A model generated the notes under the pieces. The model did no database searches and had not been told where the DNA came from. It saw nothing but the letters and a program-made list of their open reading frames with translations. This document shows, piece after piece, positions 17,657-26,547 of a stretch of 64,000 nucleotides of DNA (the stretch's first letter is position 1; every line of letters starts with the position of its first letter). Location: the NCBI GenBank assembly GCA_017307285.1, contig JAFKFI010000055.1:1-64000 (forward strand), given 5' to 3'. The translations under genes and the position numbers were made by a program. The stretch is from Alphaproteobacteria bacterium (lineage in GTDB: Bacteria > Pseudomonadota > Alphaproteobacteria > Acetobacterales > Acetobacteraceae).

Positions 17657-18508
17657 ATGGACCAGAGCGCCGGCGCCAGCTCGCCGCATCTCGATAGGGG
17701 CGAACAGGACCAAGCCGCCACGCACGCCGCACCTCGGGCGCTGGTGATCCACGAGATCGTCCGCGAAGAGGGGGAAATGGCGATCACCCGCACCGCGGGC
17801 GCGCTGGCCTGGTCGGGGCTCGCGGCCGGCCTGTCGATGGGGTTCTCCTTCGTCACCCAGTCGCTGCTGCACGCCGGCCTGCCGGACGCACCCTGGCGTC
17901 ACCTGATCGACAGCTTCGGCTACAGCATCGGCTTCATCATCGTCATCCTGGGACGCCAGCAACTCTTCACCGAGAGCACCCTCACCGCGGTTCTGCCAGT
18001 CCTGACGCGCAAGGACACTCGGACGCTGCTCGCCGCCTTGCGGCTCTGGGCGATCGTGCTGACCGCAAATCTGGTCGGCACCTGGATTTTCGCGGCGCTA
18101 CTGACGCCGGAGGGCGTGTTTCGGCCGGAAGTGACCCGGGCAATGCACGAACTCTCGCTCGCCCTCTTGCAGGGCGGCTTCGGCGCGACCGTGCTGCGGG
18201 CGCTGTTCGCGGGGTGGCTGATCGCTATGATGGTTTGGCTCCTGCCGAGCGCACGCTCCGCCCGGCTCGCCACCGTCCTAATCGTGACCTACGTGGTCGC
18301 GGTCGGGCAGCTATCCCACATCATCGCCGGCTCGGTGGACGCGGCGTACGCCGTGCTCACTGGCGCCGCCTCGTTCGGCAAGTATCTGTCCGCCTTCCTG
18401 TTCCCCACCCTGATCGGCAACACGATCGGCGGCGTGTCGCTGGTCGCCCTGCTTAACCACGCCGCCATCGCGCCGGATTTGCAGGGCGGCCAGCCGGGCC
18501 ACCGCTAG
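17657..18508 (+). CDS. Formate/nitrite transporter (FNT) family membrane channel
   Basis: 283-aa inner-membrane protein of the FNT family, nearest in style to the YfdC branch. A soluble N terminus of about 45 residues is followed by about six hydrophobic segments, including ALAWSGLAAGLSMGFSFV, YSIGFIIVILGRQQLFTEST, AIVLTANLVGTWIFAALL, ALFAGWLIAMMVWLLPSARS, and AFLFPTLIGNTIGGVSLVALLNH. The GRQQLFTEST and LIGNTIGGV segments correspond to the omega-loop regions of FNT channels. FNT members conduct small monovalent acids (formate, nitrite, hydrosulfide); which one is used here cannot be told. A start at 17777 (MAITRT) would remove the long N terminus. Confidence 0.85.
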   Translation: MDQSAGASSPHLDRGEQDQAATHAAPRALVIHEIVREEGEMAITRTAGALAWSGLAAGLSMGFSFVTQSLLHAGLPDAPWRHLIDSFGYSIGFIIVILGRQQLFTESTLTAVLPVLTRKDTRTLLAALRLWAIVLTANLVGTWIFAALLTPEGVFRPEVTRAMHELSLALLQGGFGATVLRALFAGWLIAMMVWLLPSARSARLATVLIVTYVVAVGQLSHIIAGSVDAAYAVLTGAASFGKYLSAFLFPTLIGNTIGGVSLVALLNHAAIAPDLQGGQPGHR

Positions 18509-18519
18509 CCGAGCACCCG

Positions 18520-19335
18520 CTATGCCGAGCGGACCAAGCCGCCGTCGATCGGGATGACCACGCCGGTCACGTAGTCGGACAGGTCCGTGGTGAGGAATTC
18601 CACCACTTTGGCGCAATCCTCCACGTCGCCGAGCCGGCGCAGGGCTACCCGGTCGGCGCGGTTGGTGTTGGCGTCCTTGCTGCCCGGCATCACCATCGCG
18701 ACGATGCGCCCGGTCGTGATGGTTCCCGGCGCGATGCAGTTCACCGTGATGCCGTGCGGGCCGAGATCCTGCGCCAGGTATTTCGTGTAATGCGCGATCG
18801 CCGCCTTCGCCGCGCCGTAATGGGCGTAGCCGCCATCCACCGACGGTGCGAGGCCGGCAACCGAGCTCACCGTGACGATTTTCCCGCCCTTTTGCCGCTT
18901 CATATGCGGCGCCACCGCGTTGACCGAATACACCGTGCCGAACAGGTTCATTGCGGTGACGAGCTGCAGCAGCCCGGAATCGAGCGTGCTCGCCTTGGTG
19001 TCAAGCGGCCGCCCGCGGCCGCCGCCGGCGTTGGCGACTAGGATGTCCACTCGACCCCACTCGCCGACCACGCGCTCCACCATCGCGTTGACCGCGCGCT
19101 CGTCACAGACATCGACCTCAATGCCAATGGCGCTGCCACCGGCCGCCTCGATCTCCGCCACCGTACTGTCAGCGGTCATCGCCTTGGCCTCGGCCTCGAA
19201 CTCCTCGTACGATTTGAGGTTCAAATCCGCGACCGCGACCTTGGCCCCGAGCCCGGCGAGACGCCGCGCATAGGCGCGCCCCAAACCACGCCCCGCACCG
19301 GTGACGATCGCGACCTTGCCATTGAGCTTACCCAT
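18520..19335 (-). CDS. Short-chain dehydrogenase/reductase
   Basis: Classical SDR of 271 aa. The coenzyme motif is TGAGRGLGRAYARR (12-25), then VADLN (Asp after beta-2, suggesting NAD), the conserved ANAGG, and the catalytic Ser-Tyr-Lys in VSSVAGL and YAHYGAAKAA. The C-terminal VTGVVIPIDGGLVRSA is typical. An insertion between beta-2 and beta-3 (KSYEEFEAEAKAMTADS) lengthens this member and resembles SDRs that hold their cofactor tightly. An unusually good ribosome site (GGGAAGGGG) precedes the ATG. The substrate is unknown. Confidence 0.87.
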   Translation of the reverse strand: MGKLNGKVAIVTGAGRGLGRAYARRLAGLGAKVAVADLNLKSYEEFEAEAKAMTADSTVAEIEAAGGSAIGIEVDVCDERAVNAMVERVVGEWGRVDILVANAGGGRGRPLDTKASTLDSGLLQLVTAMNLFGTVYSVNAVAPHMKRQKGGKIVTVSSVAGLAPSVDGGYAHYGAAKAAIAHYTKYLAQDLGPHGITVNCIAPGTITTGRIVAMVMPGSKDANTNRADRVALRRLGDVEDCAKVVEFLTTDLSDYVTGVVIPIDGGLVRSA

Positions 19336-19415
19336 CGAAATCCCCTTCCCGTTCCGATCGGGCGATTGTCCGGGCGATACGGCAGCAGGGCAATGCCCTG
19401 GCGCGCAGTGAGGCA

Positions 19416-19631
19416 TCAGTCGCGGCGGCCCATCGCGCGTTGCGCTTCGTGGACCAGGTCCGGGCAGAGCGTCGCCACGTCCTGCGAGAAGATCGACAGC
19501 ACCGGCGCGCTGGCGCCCAGCGCCTGCACCGACGCTTCGTCCGCACCGCCGAGCAAATGCTCGTCCGCGGCATGGCGCGACGTGGAGAGCCCGGCGCGGC
19601 CGGGCAGAAATCGTGCAAGACCGAGATACAT
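19416..19631 (-). CDS. Possible small hypothetical protein
   Basis: 71-aa open frame with no recognised domain. It has an AAGGGGA ribosome-site-like sequence 6 bases before its ATG, and it fills the otherwise empty 19336-19819 interval. The sequence is mixed, mildly acidic in the middle (HAADEHLLGGADEASVQALG) with no signal peptide or membrane segment. It might be a genuine small protein or a chance frame in GC-rich DNA; the ribosome site is the only positive evidence. Confidence 0.35.
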   Translation of the reverse strand: MYLGLARFLPGRAGLSTSRHAADEHLLGGADEASVQALGASAPVLSIFSQDVATLCPDLVHEAQRAMGRRD

Positions 19632-19819
19632 AGCGTGTCCCCTTCATTGCGGGTCGCGGGCATAGATGGGAGCGCCTTCGCGGATGCAGCATGGCGATCC
19701 CAAGCCCCTGCCCCGCCTAACTTGCATGATGGTCTTAACAAACCATGAGCCTGGATCGCGGCTGGACGGGGCAGGGCCGCGCGGGGCAATCTGCCGGCCC
19801 TTACCGGACCAGGGTTTTC

Positions 19820-20923
19820 ATGCGCCAGCACCGGATCGCCGCCATTCCCGCCGACGGCATCGGCCCTGAGGTCATCGCCTCCGGGCTCGAGGTGCTGGAC
19901 GCGGTGGCCGCGCGCGATGGCGGATTTTCTCTCGCGGTCGATCGGTACGACTGGGGCTCCGACTGGTACCGCAAGCACGGCGCGATGATGCCGCCCGACG
20001 GCCTCGCCTGGCTGCGCACGGCAGACGCGATCTATTTCGGTGCGGTCGGCGACCCGAACCTGCCCGACCACGTAACCCTCTGGGGCCTGCGGCTCGCCAT
20101 CTGCCAGGGCCTCGACCAGTACGCCAACGTCCGCCCGACCCGCATCCTGCCCGGCGTGGCGAGCCCGTTGCGCGACGCGGCGCCGGGCGACCTCGACTGG
20201 CTCATCATCCGCGAGAACTCGGAAGGCGAGTACGCCGGCCACGGCGGACGGGCCCATCGCGGCCTGCCCGAGGAGGTCGCCACCGAGACCGCCATCTTCA
20301 CCCGGCGCGGTGTCGAGCGGATTTTCACCTTCGCCTTCGAGCAGGCCCGCGCCCGACGGCGCAAGCACCTGACCGTGGTGACGAAGTCCAACGCCCAGCG
20401 CCACGGCATGGTGTTCTGGGACGAGATTGGCGCACTGGTGGCGAGCCGCTTCCCCGACGTGACCTGGGAGAAGGAACTGGTCGACGCGATGGCCGCCCGC
20501 ATGGTCCGCCGCCCCGCCAGTATCGACACGGTGGTCGCGACCAACCTGCACGCCGATATTCTCTCCGATCTCGCCGCCGCTCTGGCCGGCAGCATGGGCA
20601 TCGCGCCCACCGCAAACATCGACCCCGAGCGGCGCGGCCCCTCGATGTTCGAGCCGATCCACGGCTCCGCCTTCGACATCACGGGCAAAGGCATCGCCAA
20701 CCCGGTCGGCAGCCTGTGGAGCGCGGGCATGATGCTCGAGCATCTCGGGGAAAAACCCGCCGCCGACCTCCTCATGCGCGCTGTCGAGCAGGTCTGCGCC
20801 GCCGGAATCGTCACTCCCGACCTCGGCGGCAGGGCCACCACGAAGGAGGTCACAAGGGCGATGTGCGAGGCAGTGAGGGGTACGAATCTCGAACCCACCG
20901 CAAACCACAGGACCACTGCATGA
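19820..20923 (+). CDS. ttuC: Tartrate dehydrogenase/decarboxylase or D-malate dehydrogenase
   Basis: Beta-decarboxylating dehydrogenase of the isocitrate/isopropylmalate family, 367 aa, dependent on NAD and a divalent metal. Features: IPADGIGPEVI at the N terminus; WGLRLAICQGLDQYANVRPTR, where the WGLR variant separates tartrate/D-malate enzymes from LeuB; IRENSEGEYAG; the catalytic Tyr/Lys region TVVTKSNAQRHGMVFW; and the metal-binding ATNLHADILSDLAAAL. PSMFEPIHGSAFDITGKGIANP completes the active site. The stop overlaps the ATG of a chorismate mutase gene (ATGA). Whether D-malate or tartrate is the physiological substrate cannot be decided from sequence. Confidence 0.87.
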   Translation: MRQHRIAAIPADGIGPEVIASGLEVLDAVAARDGGFSLAVDRYDWGSDWYRKHGAMMPPDGLAWLRTADAIYFGAVGDPNLPDHVTLWGLRLAICQGLDQYANVRPTRILPGVASPLRDAAPGDLDWLIIRENSEGEYAGHGGRAHRGLPEEVATETAIFTRRGVERIFTFAFEQARARRRKHLTVVTKSNAQRHGMVFWDEIGALVASRFPDVTWEKELVDAMAARMVRRPASIDTVVATNLHADILSDLAAALAGSMGIAPTANIDPERRGPSMFEPIHGSAFDITGKGIANPVGSLWSAGMMLEHLGEKPAADLLMRAVEQVCAAGIVTPDLGGRATTKEVTRAMCEAVRGTNLEPTANHRTTA

Positions 20924-21231
20924 TGGCCCACATGTCCACCGACGAGCTCGCGTTTCGCCAGGAGCTGGATGCAATCCGCGACACCATCGACAATCTCGAT
21001 GCGGCCCTCATCCACATCCTCGCCGAGCGCTTCAAATGCACCCAGCGGGTTGGCGTGCTGAAGGCGCGGCATCGGGCGCCCCCCTCCGACCCCGCGCGCG
21101 AGGCGCGTCAGGTGGCGCGGCTACGAGCACTCGCCGAGGGTGCCAAGCTCGACCCGGTATTCGCCGAGAAGCTGCTCGCCTTCATCATCGCCGAAGTCAT
21201 CCGCCATCACGAGGCGATTGCACGCGGGTAG
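20920..21231 (+). CDS. Chorismate mutase, AroQ class
   Basis: All-helical type II chorismate mutase domain of 103 aa, converting chorismate to prephenate or acting on a related isochorismate-type substrate. Helix 1 has ELDAIRDTIDNLDAALIHIL with the conserved Arg and Asp. RVGVLKARH supplies the active-site Lys, and AREARQVARLRALAE the second Arg. The C terminus is IIAEVIRHHEAIARG. The ATG at 20920 overlaps the preceding stop; ATGs at 20923 and 20932 are alternatives. It has no fused prephenate dehydratase or dehydrogenase domain and no signal peptide. Coupling to a tartrate/D-malate dehydrogenase gene is unusual. Confidence 0.85.
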   Translation: MMAHMSTDELAFRQELDAIRDTIDNLDAALIHILAERFKCTQRVGVLKARHRAPPSDPAREARQVARLRALAEGAKLDPVFAEKLLAFIIAEVIRHHEAIARG

Positions 21232-21280
21232 CTCGTCCGAGCCATCGCTGCGAGCACATCATACGGGCAACATGGTTTCC

Positions 21281-21312
21281 GAAGCCCCGCATCCAGCCAG
21301 GAGCGGGGCTTC
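21281..21312 (+). terminator. Hairpin terminator after the chorismate mutase gene
   Basis: GAAGCCCCGC (21281-21290) pairs perfectly with GCGGGGCTTC (21303-21312) around a 12-base loop, followed by CCTTTG. It starts 50 bases past the chorismate mutase stop and about 100 bases before the glnK promoter, so it separates the two transcription units. The U-tract is weak. Confidence 0.65.
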
Positions 21313-21381
21313 CCTTTGCGCTGCCTCCGCCCGAATTGGCGTTTTGCAGCGCAGCGTGCGCGCACTCTGCCCAGCGCTTAG

Positions 21382-21837
<456 letters not shown>

Positions 21838-21860
21838 CGATGCGCAGGGAACCTGAGACC

Positions 21861-23234
21861 ATGAACCGTCCCCGCTTCTCTCCGTGGTTTATCGGCGGCC
21901 TTGCCATTGCGGCCGGCATGGTGCTGTTCGCCTCGCACGGCTATGCCGCCGATGCGCCAGCGGCGCCGAAGATCGATTCCGGTGACACCGCCTGGATGCT
22001 GTGCAGCACCGCGCTGGTGCTGATGATGACCATTCCGGGCCTCGCGCTGTTCTACGGCGGCATGGTGCGCAAGAAGAACATCCTTGCCACCCTGATGCAG
22101 TCCTTCGCCATAACCTGCCTCATCACCGTGGTCTGGATGGTGGCCGGCTACAGCATCGCCTTCACCAACGGCAACGCATATGTAGGCGACTTCTCGCGGC
22201 TGTTTCTCAACGGCATCGCCGAGCACATCAGCAAGGGCGCCGACCAGGCCTTCGTGCTCGGTGCGGGAACCGACGGCGCGGTGACGCAGACGGTGCCCGA
22301 GACCGTGTTCATGATGTTCCAGATGACCTTCGCGATCATCACCCCGGCACTCATCGCCGGCTCCTTCGCGGACCGCATGAAGTTCTCCGCGATGTGCATC
22401 TTCATGGTGTTGTGGTCGCTGATCGTCTACGCGCCGATCGCGCACTGGGTGTGGGCGCCGACCGGCTGGCTTGCCGGCTACGGCGTGCTCGATTTCGCCG
22501 GCGGGACCGTTGTCCACATCAACGCCGGCATCGCCGGACTGGTCAGCGCGCTCGTGCTCGGCAAGCGGCTCGGCTACGGCCAGGAGAACATGGCGCCATA
22601 CAATCTGGCTTACGCGGTGATCGGCGCCTCGCTGCTTTGGGTCGGCTGGTTCGGCTTCAACGCGGGCTCCGCCGTCGCCGCCAACGGGCGCGCCGGCATG
22701 GCAATGGCGGTGACGCAGATCGCCACGGCCGCCGCGGCACTTGGCTGGATGTTCGCGGAGTGGATGTCGAAGGGCAAACCCTCCGTACTCGGCGCGATCT
22801 CCGGTGCGGTCGCGGGCCTCGTGGCGATCACCCCGGCCTCGGGCTTCGTGCTGCCGGGCTCGGCACTCATCATCGGCGTGGTCGCCGGCGTGATCTGCTT
22901 CTGGTCGGCGACCGGCCTCAAGCACATGCTCGGCTACGACGACAGCCTCGACGCATTCGGTGTGCACTGCATCGGCGGCATCGTCGGCGCCCTGCTCACC
23001 GGCGTGTTCTCCTACGGCCCGCTCTCGGCGACCGACGCGAGCCCTGACGGCAGTCCTGGCGGATTGCACCAGTTGCAGCTCCAGGCGGTCGGGGTGCTGA
23101 CCACGCTGATCTACAGCGGCATCGTCTCCTTCATCCTGCTCAAGATCATCGACGCGGTGGTCGGCTTGCGAGTGGAGCGCGAGGAAGAACGCGAGGGTCT
23201 CGATATCGTCCTGCACGGCGAGCAGGTGTTCTGA
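21861..23234 (+). CDS. amtB: Ammonium transporter
   Basis: Trimeric ammonium channel of 457 aa. A cleavable signal-like N terminus runs to about residue 30 (GLAIAAGMVLFASHGYAADA), then about eleven transmembrane helices. The twin pore histidines are visible in VVHINAGIAG and FGVHCIGGIVGALLTG. DTAWMLCSTALVLMMTIPGL and FYGGMVRKKN are further family marks. In-frame starts at 21834 (GTG, overlapping the glnK stop) and 21840 (ATG) are possible; I chose ATG 21861 because it leaves a normal signal peptide. It is co-transcribed with glnK, which blocks the channel when nitrogen is sufficient. Confidence 0.94.
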   Translation: MNRPRFSPWFIGGLAIAAGMVLFASHGYAADAPAAPKIDSGDTAWMLCSTALVLMMTIPGLALFYGGMVRKKNILATLMQSFAITCLITVVWMVAGYSIAFTNGNAYVGDFSRLFLNGIAEHISKGADQAFVLGAGTDGAVTQTVPETVFMMFQMTFAIITPALIAGSFADRMKFSAMCIFMVLWSLIVYAPIAHWVWAPTGWLAGYGVLDFAGGTVVHINAGIAGLVSALVLGKRLGYGQENMAPYNLAYAVIGASLLWVGWFGFNAGSAVAANGRAGMAMAVTQIATAAAALGWMFAEWMSKGKPSVLGAISGAVAGLVAITPASGFVLPGSALIIGVVAGVICFWSATGLKHMLGYDDSLDAFGVHCIGGIVGALLTGVFSYGPLSATDASPDGSPGGLHQLQLQAVGVLTTLIYSGIVSFILLKIIDAVVGLRVEREEEREGLDIVLHGEQVF

Positions 23235-23240
23235 TCCTGC

Positions 23241-23264
23241 GGGGCGCTCTGCAAGGGGCGCCCC
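23241..23264 (+). terminator. Hairpin after amtB
   Basis: GGGGCGC (23241-23247) pairs with GCGCCCC (23258-23264) around a 10-base loop, 6 bases after the amtB stop, followed by a short T-containing run (CAGCTTTCTCCC). It probably reduces read-through into the porin gene. Confidence 0.5.
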
Positions 23265-23305
23265 CAGCTTTCTCCCACACGTAACCGTCCTGATCGGATC
23301 TCGAC

Positions 23306-24646
23306 ATGAACCGCATTGTCGGAACGGCGGCCCCTTGGCTGCTCTCCTCGTCCATTCTTGCCCTATTGAACGCGGGCGCGGCGGCGCAAGTGCCGGCCGG
23401 CGCCTCCCCCGCCTCGGGTGCCGTGCCGGCCGAGCAAGCCGCGCCTGCCAACGAGCCGAAGCCCGGCGCCGAAGCGAAGGCGGCCGATGCGACGCCAACC
23501 ACATGGGCGGGCGGCATCAAGATCAATCTGCAGATCGAGGGCGGTGCCATCATCAACCCCGTCAATCCGGACAACGGCCTGAACTTCGGGCAGTTGTTCA
23601 CCGACCGGGCCAACCAGTTCGTGATGAACCAGGCGTTGTTCACCGTGCAGCGCCCGATCGACCCCAAATCCGCCGACTACGATTTCGGGTTCAAGTTCCA
23701 GGCGCTCTACGGCACGGACGCCCGCTACACCCAGTTCATGGGAGAGCTGAACCGAACCTTCGCCACCAAGTACCAGCTCGCCTTCATCGAGGCCAATGTC
23801 GCGGCCCACCTGCCCTGGCTGACCGAAGGCGGCATCGACGTGAAGGCCGGGCAGTTCGCCACACCGCTCGGCTTCGAGACGATCGACCCATCGACCAACC
23901 CGTTCTACTCGCATTCCTACATCTTCAATTTCGGCCTGCCCTTGGTATCGATGGGTGCGCTCGCCGTGACGCATGTCTCGCCGATGCTCGACTTGTATCT
24001 CGGCGTCGACAGCGGCGTGAACACCACCGTAGGCCGGGGCGACAACAACACCGCTGCCGCGGGCACTGCTGGGTTTGGGCTGACCTTCCTAGACGGCAAG
24101 CTGACCCTGCTCGCTCTGACCCATTTCGGGCCGGAGAATCCCAGCCGCACCGTCCCAAACGCGGACGGCTTCTATCGCTACCTCAACGACGTTCTCGTGA
24201 CCTACAAGGCATCGGACGTTTTATCGTTCACCACAGAGCTCAACCTGATCCGCGACGATTTCGGCCTCGGCCACGGCCCCGCCAACGGCTTCGGCATCGC
24301 GCAGTATGTCTCCTACGCGCTCAACGAAAGCGTCACGCTGAACGCTCGCGGCGAGATCTACCGCGACGACAATGGGTTCTTCGTCGCCGGCTTTCGCGGC
24401 TACCACGATTTCATGAACGCGCAGCTCGGCTTTCCCGCGCCCGGGCTGGTTACGGCGCCACCCACCACCTACAGCGAGATCACCCTCGGCCTGACGTGGA
24501 AGCCTACGCTTCCCGCGCCGATCACCGGCCTGATGATCCGGCCGGAGGTGCGCTATGACTACGCACTGACCAACACCAAGCCCTTCAACAACGGCTCCGA
24601 CCGCGGCGCCTTCACATTCGGCAGCGACTTCGTGCTGGGATTTTAG
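23306..24646 (+). CDS. Outer-membrane beta-barrel protein, BBP2-type porin
   Basis: 446-aa secreted outer-membrane protein. The Sec signal peptide ends near residue 28 (LNAGAAAQ). A low-complexity Ala/Pro/Glu linker runs to about residue 65, then a barrel rich in alternating strands. The segment VKAGQFATPLGFETIDPSTNPFYSHSY is typical of the putative beta-barrel porin-2 family (DUF1597), and the chain ends in FTFGSDFVLGF, the aromatic C-terminal strand used by the BAM machinery. It starts 71 bases after amtB, behind a weak hairpin, so nitrogen-dependent expression is possible but not shown. The solute is unknown. Confidence 0.82.
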   Translation: MNRIVGTAAPWLLSSSILALLNAGAAAQVPAGASPASGAVPAEQAAPANEPKPGAEAKAADATPTTWAGGIKINLQIEGGAIINPVNPDNGLNFGQLFTDRANQFVMNQALFTVQRPIDPKSADYDFGFKFQALYGTDARYTQFMGELNRTFATKYQLAFIEANVAAHLPWLTEGGIDVKAGQFATPLGFETIDPSTNPFYSHSYIFNFGLPLVSMGALAVTHVSPMLDLYLGVDSGVNTTVGRGDNNTAAAGTAGFGLTFLDGKLTLLALTHFGPENPSRTVPNADGFYRYLNDVLVTYKASDVLSFTTELNLIRDDFGLGHGPANGFGIAQYVSYALNESVTLNARGEIYRDDNGFFVAGFRGYHDFMNAQLGFPAPGLVTAPPTTYSEITLGLTWKPTLPAPITGLMIRPEVRYDYALTNTKPFNNGSDRGAFTFGSDFVLGF

Positions 24647-24672
24647 CCGGCTGAGGAAAGCCTATCATGTCG

Positions 24673-24698
24673 GGGCGGCGAAGGGTACTTCGTCGCCC
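24673..24698. terminator. Strong hairpin between convergent porin and lipoprotein genes
   Basis: An 11-bp stem with one G-U pair (24673-24683 with 24688-24698) closes a GGTA tetraloop. It is located 27 bases after the porin stop and 62 bases before the oppositely oriented lipoprotein stop. There is no clear T-tract on either side. Likely a bidirectional transcription barrier. Confidence 0.55.
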
Positions 24699-24759
24699 AT
24701 GTGCAAGTGGATTTGGGCTGAATCGTGCCGTCCGAGCCAGCTCGGTGCCGCAGCAATCG

Positions 24760-25029
24760 CTAGAGGCCGCGCTCCACCAGCCGCCAGTTGCGCGCCTCGA
24801 GGCACCTTGTGACGAATGCGGCACGGGCCGGCTCGTTGGTGTCGTATGGCACGTCAAACACGAATCCGCGCGCCATGACTGGGGGAACATCCGCGTAGGC
24901 AAGCTGCACGCAGTCGCCCCTGGCAACTCCGAAATCAAGTTCGGTCGCGTCGGTCTTCGTCCAATAGCTGCCACATCCTCCGAGGACGGCCACGCAGCCC
25001 AACGCCGCCATGCGGAGGAGAACGATCAT
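24760..25029 (-). CDS. Small putative lipoprotein
   Basis: 89-aa protein with a type II signal peptide: a hydrophobic run from residue 2 and the lipobox LGGC at 16-19, giving Cys19 as the lipidated residue. The mature part contains ELDFGVARGDCVQLAYADVPP and TRCLEARNWRLVE; its two Cys could form a disulfide. The RCLEARNW motif recurs in small proteobacterial lipoproteins of unknown function. It starts 15 bases after the FabF stop on the same strand and is probably co-transcribed. No function can be assigned. Confidence 0.7.
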   Translation of the reverse strand: MIVLLRMAALGCVAVLGGCGSYWTKTDATELDFGVARGDCVQLAYADVPPVMARGFVFDVPYDTNEPARAAFVTRCLEARNWRLVERGL

Positions 25030-25044
25030 CCGCGCCCTGCGGCC

Positions 25045-26304
25045 TTACACCGGCCGGAACGCAATAGCGGCGTTGGTACCGCCGAATCCGAAGCTGTTCG
25101 AGAGGGCGTGGCGGATCTTGCGCCTCTGTGCCGCGGCCGGCACCCGGTCGATCCGGCTGCCGCGGCTCGGCCGATCGAGGTTAAGGGTGGGCGGCGCCAC
25201 GCCGTCGCGGACGGCGAGGATCGAGAACACGGCTTCCACCGCGCCGGCCGCGCCGAGCAGATGGCCCACGGCGGATTTCGTCGACGACATGGCGACGTTG
25301 GGCGCCGCGTCGCCGACCAGGCGTTCCACCGCCTCGAGTTCGAGGTCGTCGCCCAGGGGCGTGGAGGTACCGTGCGCATTCACATATTGTACATCATCCA
25401 CCGCGATCTTGCCGCTCCGCAGCGTCGCCCGCATCGCGCGAAGCGCACCCTCATGACCGTCGGACGGCGCTGTGATGTGACTCGCGTCGCCCGATAGACC
25501 GTATCCGGCCACTTCGGCATGAATATTCGCTCCGCGTTTGCGGGCGTGTTCGTATTCCTCCAGCACCAACACCGCCGAGCCTTCGCCCATCACGAAGCCG
25601 TCGCGATCCTGGTCCCACGGCCGGGAGGCGGTTTCGGGTGCATGGTCGAACCCGGTCGACAGAGCGCGCGAGGCCGAGAACGCGGCGATGCCGAGTTCGC
25701 AGACAGCAGCTTCGGCCGCACCGGCGAGCATCACGTCGGCATCGCCCCACTGAATCAAGCGGGCGGCATCGCCGATCGCGTGTACTCCAGTCGCGCAAGC
25801 AGTCATCACCGCATGGTTCGGACCCTTGAGGCCATAGCGGATAGAGATCTGCGCGGCCGCCAGATTGATCAGCGTGGACGGTACGAAGAAGGGCGACAGG
25901 CGCCGGCCGCTGCCTCGATGTACCTGAATGGCAGCGTCGCATATCTCGCCGAGGCCGCCGAAGCCGGAGCCGATCATCACGCCGGTGGCCCGGCGATCCG
26001 CTTCGCTCTCGGGCAGCCAGCCCGCATCCTCGACCGCCTCCGCGGCCGCCACCAGCGCGAGCTGGATGAACCGCGCCATCTTCTTCTGGTCCTTGAGCGA
26101 GATCCACTCTGAGACGTCGAGCTTGTGCTCGGCCTTCGGGCCTGACGGCACCTCGCCAGCGATTTTGCAGGCCATGTCCTTGGGATCGAAACCACGGATC
26201 TTGGCAATCCCGGACTCTCCCTCGATGAGCCGCCGCCAGACATGCTCGACGCCGATCCCAAGCGGGGAAACGATGCCCATGCCCGTGACAACAACGCGCC
26301 GCAT
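25045..26304 (-). CDS. fabF: 3-oxoacyl-ACP synthase II
   Basis: Condensing enzyme of fatty acid elongation, 419 aa, extending acyl-ACP with malonyl-ACP in the cytoplasm. The Cys-His-His triad is complete: Cys170 in VMTACATGVHAIGDA, His311 in NAHGTSTPLGD, and His348 in KSAVGHLLGAAGA. SFGFGGTNAAIAF closes the protein. ATG 26304 is preferred over the TTG at 26310 because GGAG lies at a proper distance only for the ATG. No acpP, fabG or fabD is adjacent, so this may be a second or specialised copy. Confidence 0.92.
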   Translation of the reverse strand: MRRVVVTGMGIVSPLGIGVEHVWRRLIEGESGIAKIRGFDPKDMACKIAGEVPSGPKAEHKLDVSEWISLKDQKKMARFIQLALVAAAEAVEDAGWLPESEADRRATGVMIGSGFGGLGEICDAAIQVHRGSGRRLSPFFVPSTLINLAAAQISIRYGLKGPNHAVMTACATGVHAIGDAARLIQWGDADVMLAGAAEAAVCELGIAAFSASRALSTGFDHAPETASRPWDQDRDGFVMGEGSAVLVLEEYEHARKRGANIHAEVAGYGLSGDASHITAPSDGHEGALRAMRATLRSGKIAVDDVQYVNAHGTSTPLGDDLELEAVERLVGDAAPNVAMSSTKSAVGHLLGAAGAVEAVFSILAVRDGVAPPTLNLDRPSRGSRIDRVPAAAQRRKIRHALSNSFGFGGTNAAIAFRPV

Positions 26305-26428
26305 GATCAAGAACTCCAGGTTTGACGACGCTGCAGGGGATGGCAGTACTAAATTTGCGATAACGAGAAACTATATGGCACTTATGTTCGGATCAAGAAC
26401 ATTTTCGCGCATGGTCTAGTCCCTTGGG

Positions 26429-26457
26429 TTGCATCTATCGCGCACAACGGTTAACAA
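26429..26457 (+). promoter_or_regulatory. Candidate sigma-70-type promoter upstream of the polysaccharide locus
   Basis: TTGCAT, a 17-base spacer and TAACAA lie about 90 bases before the WbpB-like gene, in the AT-richer 26305-26547 interval. The -10 matches the consensus at four of six positions, so this is a weak prediction. The tandem GGTTAA motifs at 26449-26466 overlap it. Confidence 0.3.
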
Positions 26458-26475
26458 TCGGTTAATGGAATAAGG

Positions 26476-26515
26476 GCGTCCGGGAATCGTGACCTTCGCG
26501 AAATTGACCGGACGC
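26476..26515. repeat. Inverted repeat before the WbpB-like gene
   Basis: GCGTCCGG (26476-26483) and CCGGACGC (26508-26515) are perfect 8-base inverted arms separated by 24 bases, lying 32 bases before the start of the dehydrogenase gene. They could form an mRNA leader hairpin or bind a regulator. No family-specific motif is recognisable. Confidence 0.45.
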
Positions 26516-26547
26516 ACGCGGCAATATGCAGCACTGTGGGGGCTTCG

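Noticed and set aside
19336-20974. Long minus-strand frame covering the tartrate dehydrogenase gene
   Set aside because: It is antisense to a conserved gene, has skewed composition and no recognisable domain; typical of GC-rich shadow frames.
21838-23504. Long minus-strand frame opposite amtB
   Set aside because: Histidine-, aspartate- and arginine-rich antisense translation of a membrane protein gene; no family match.
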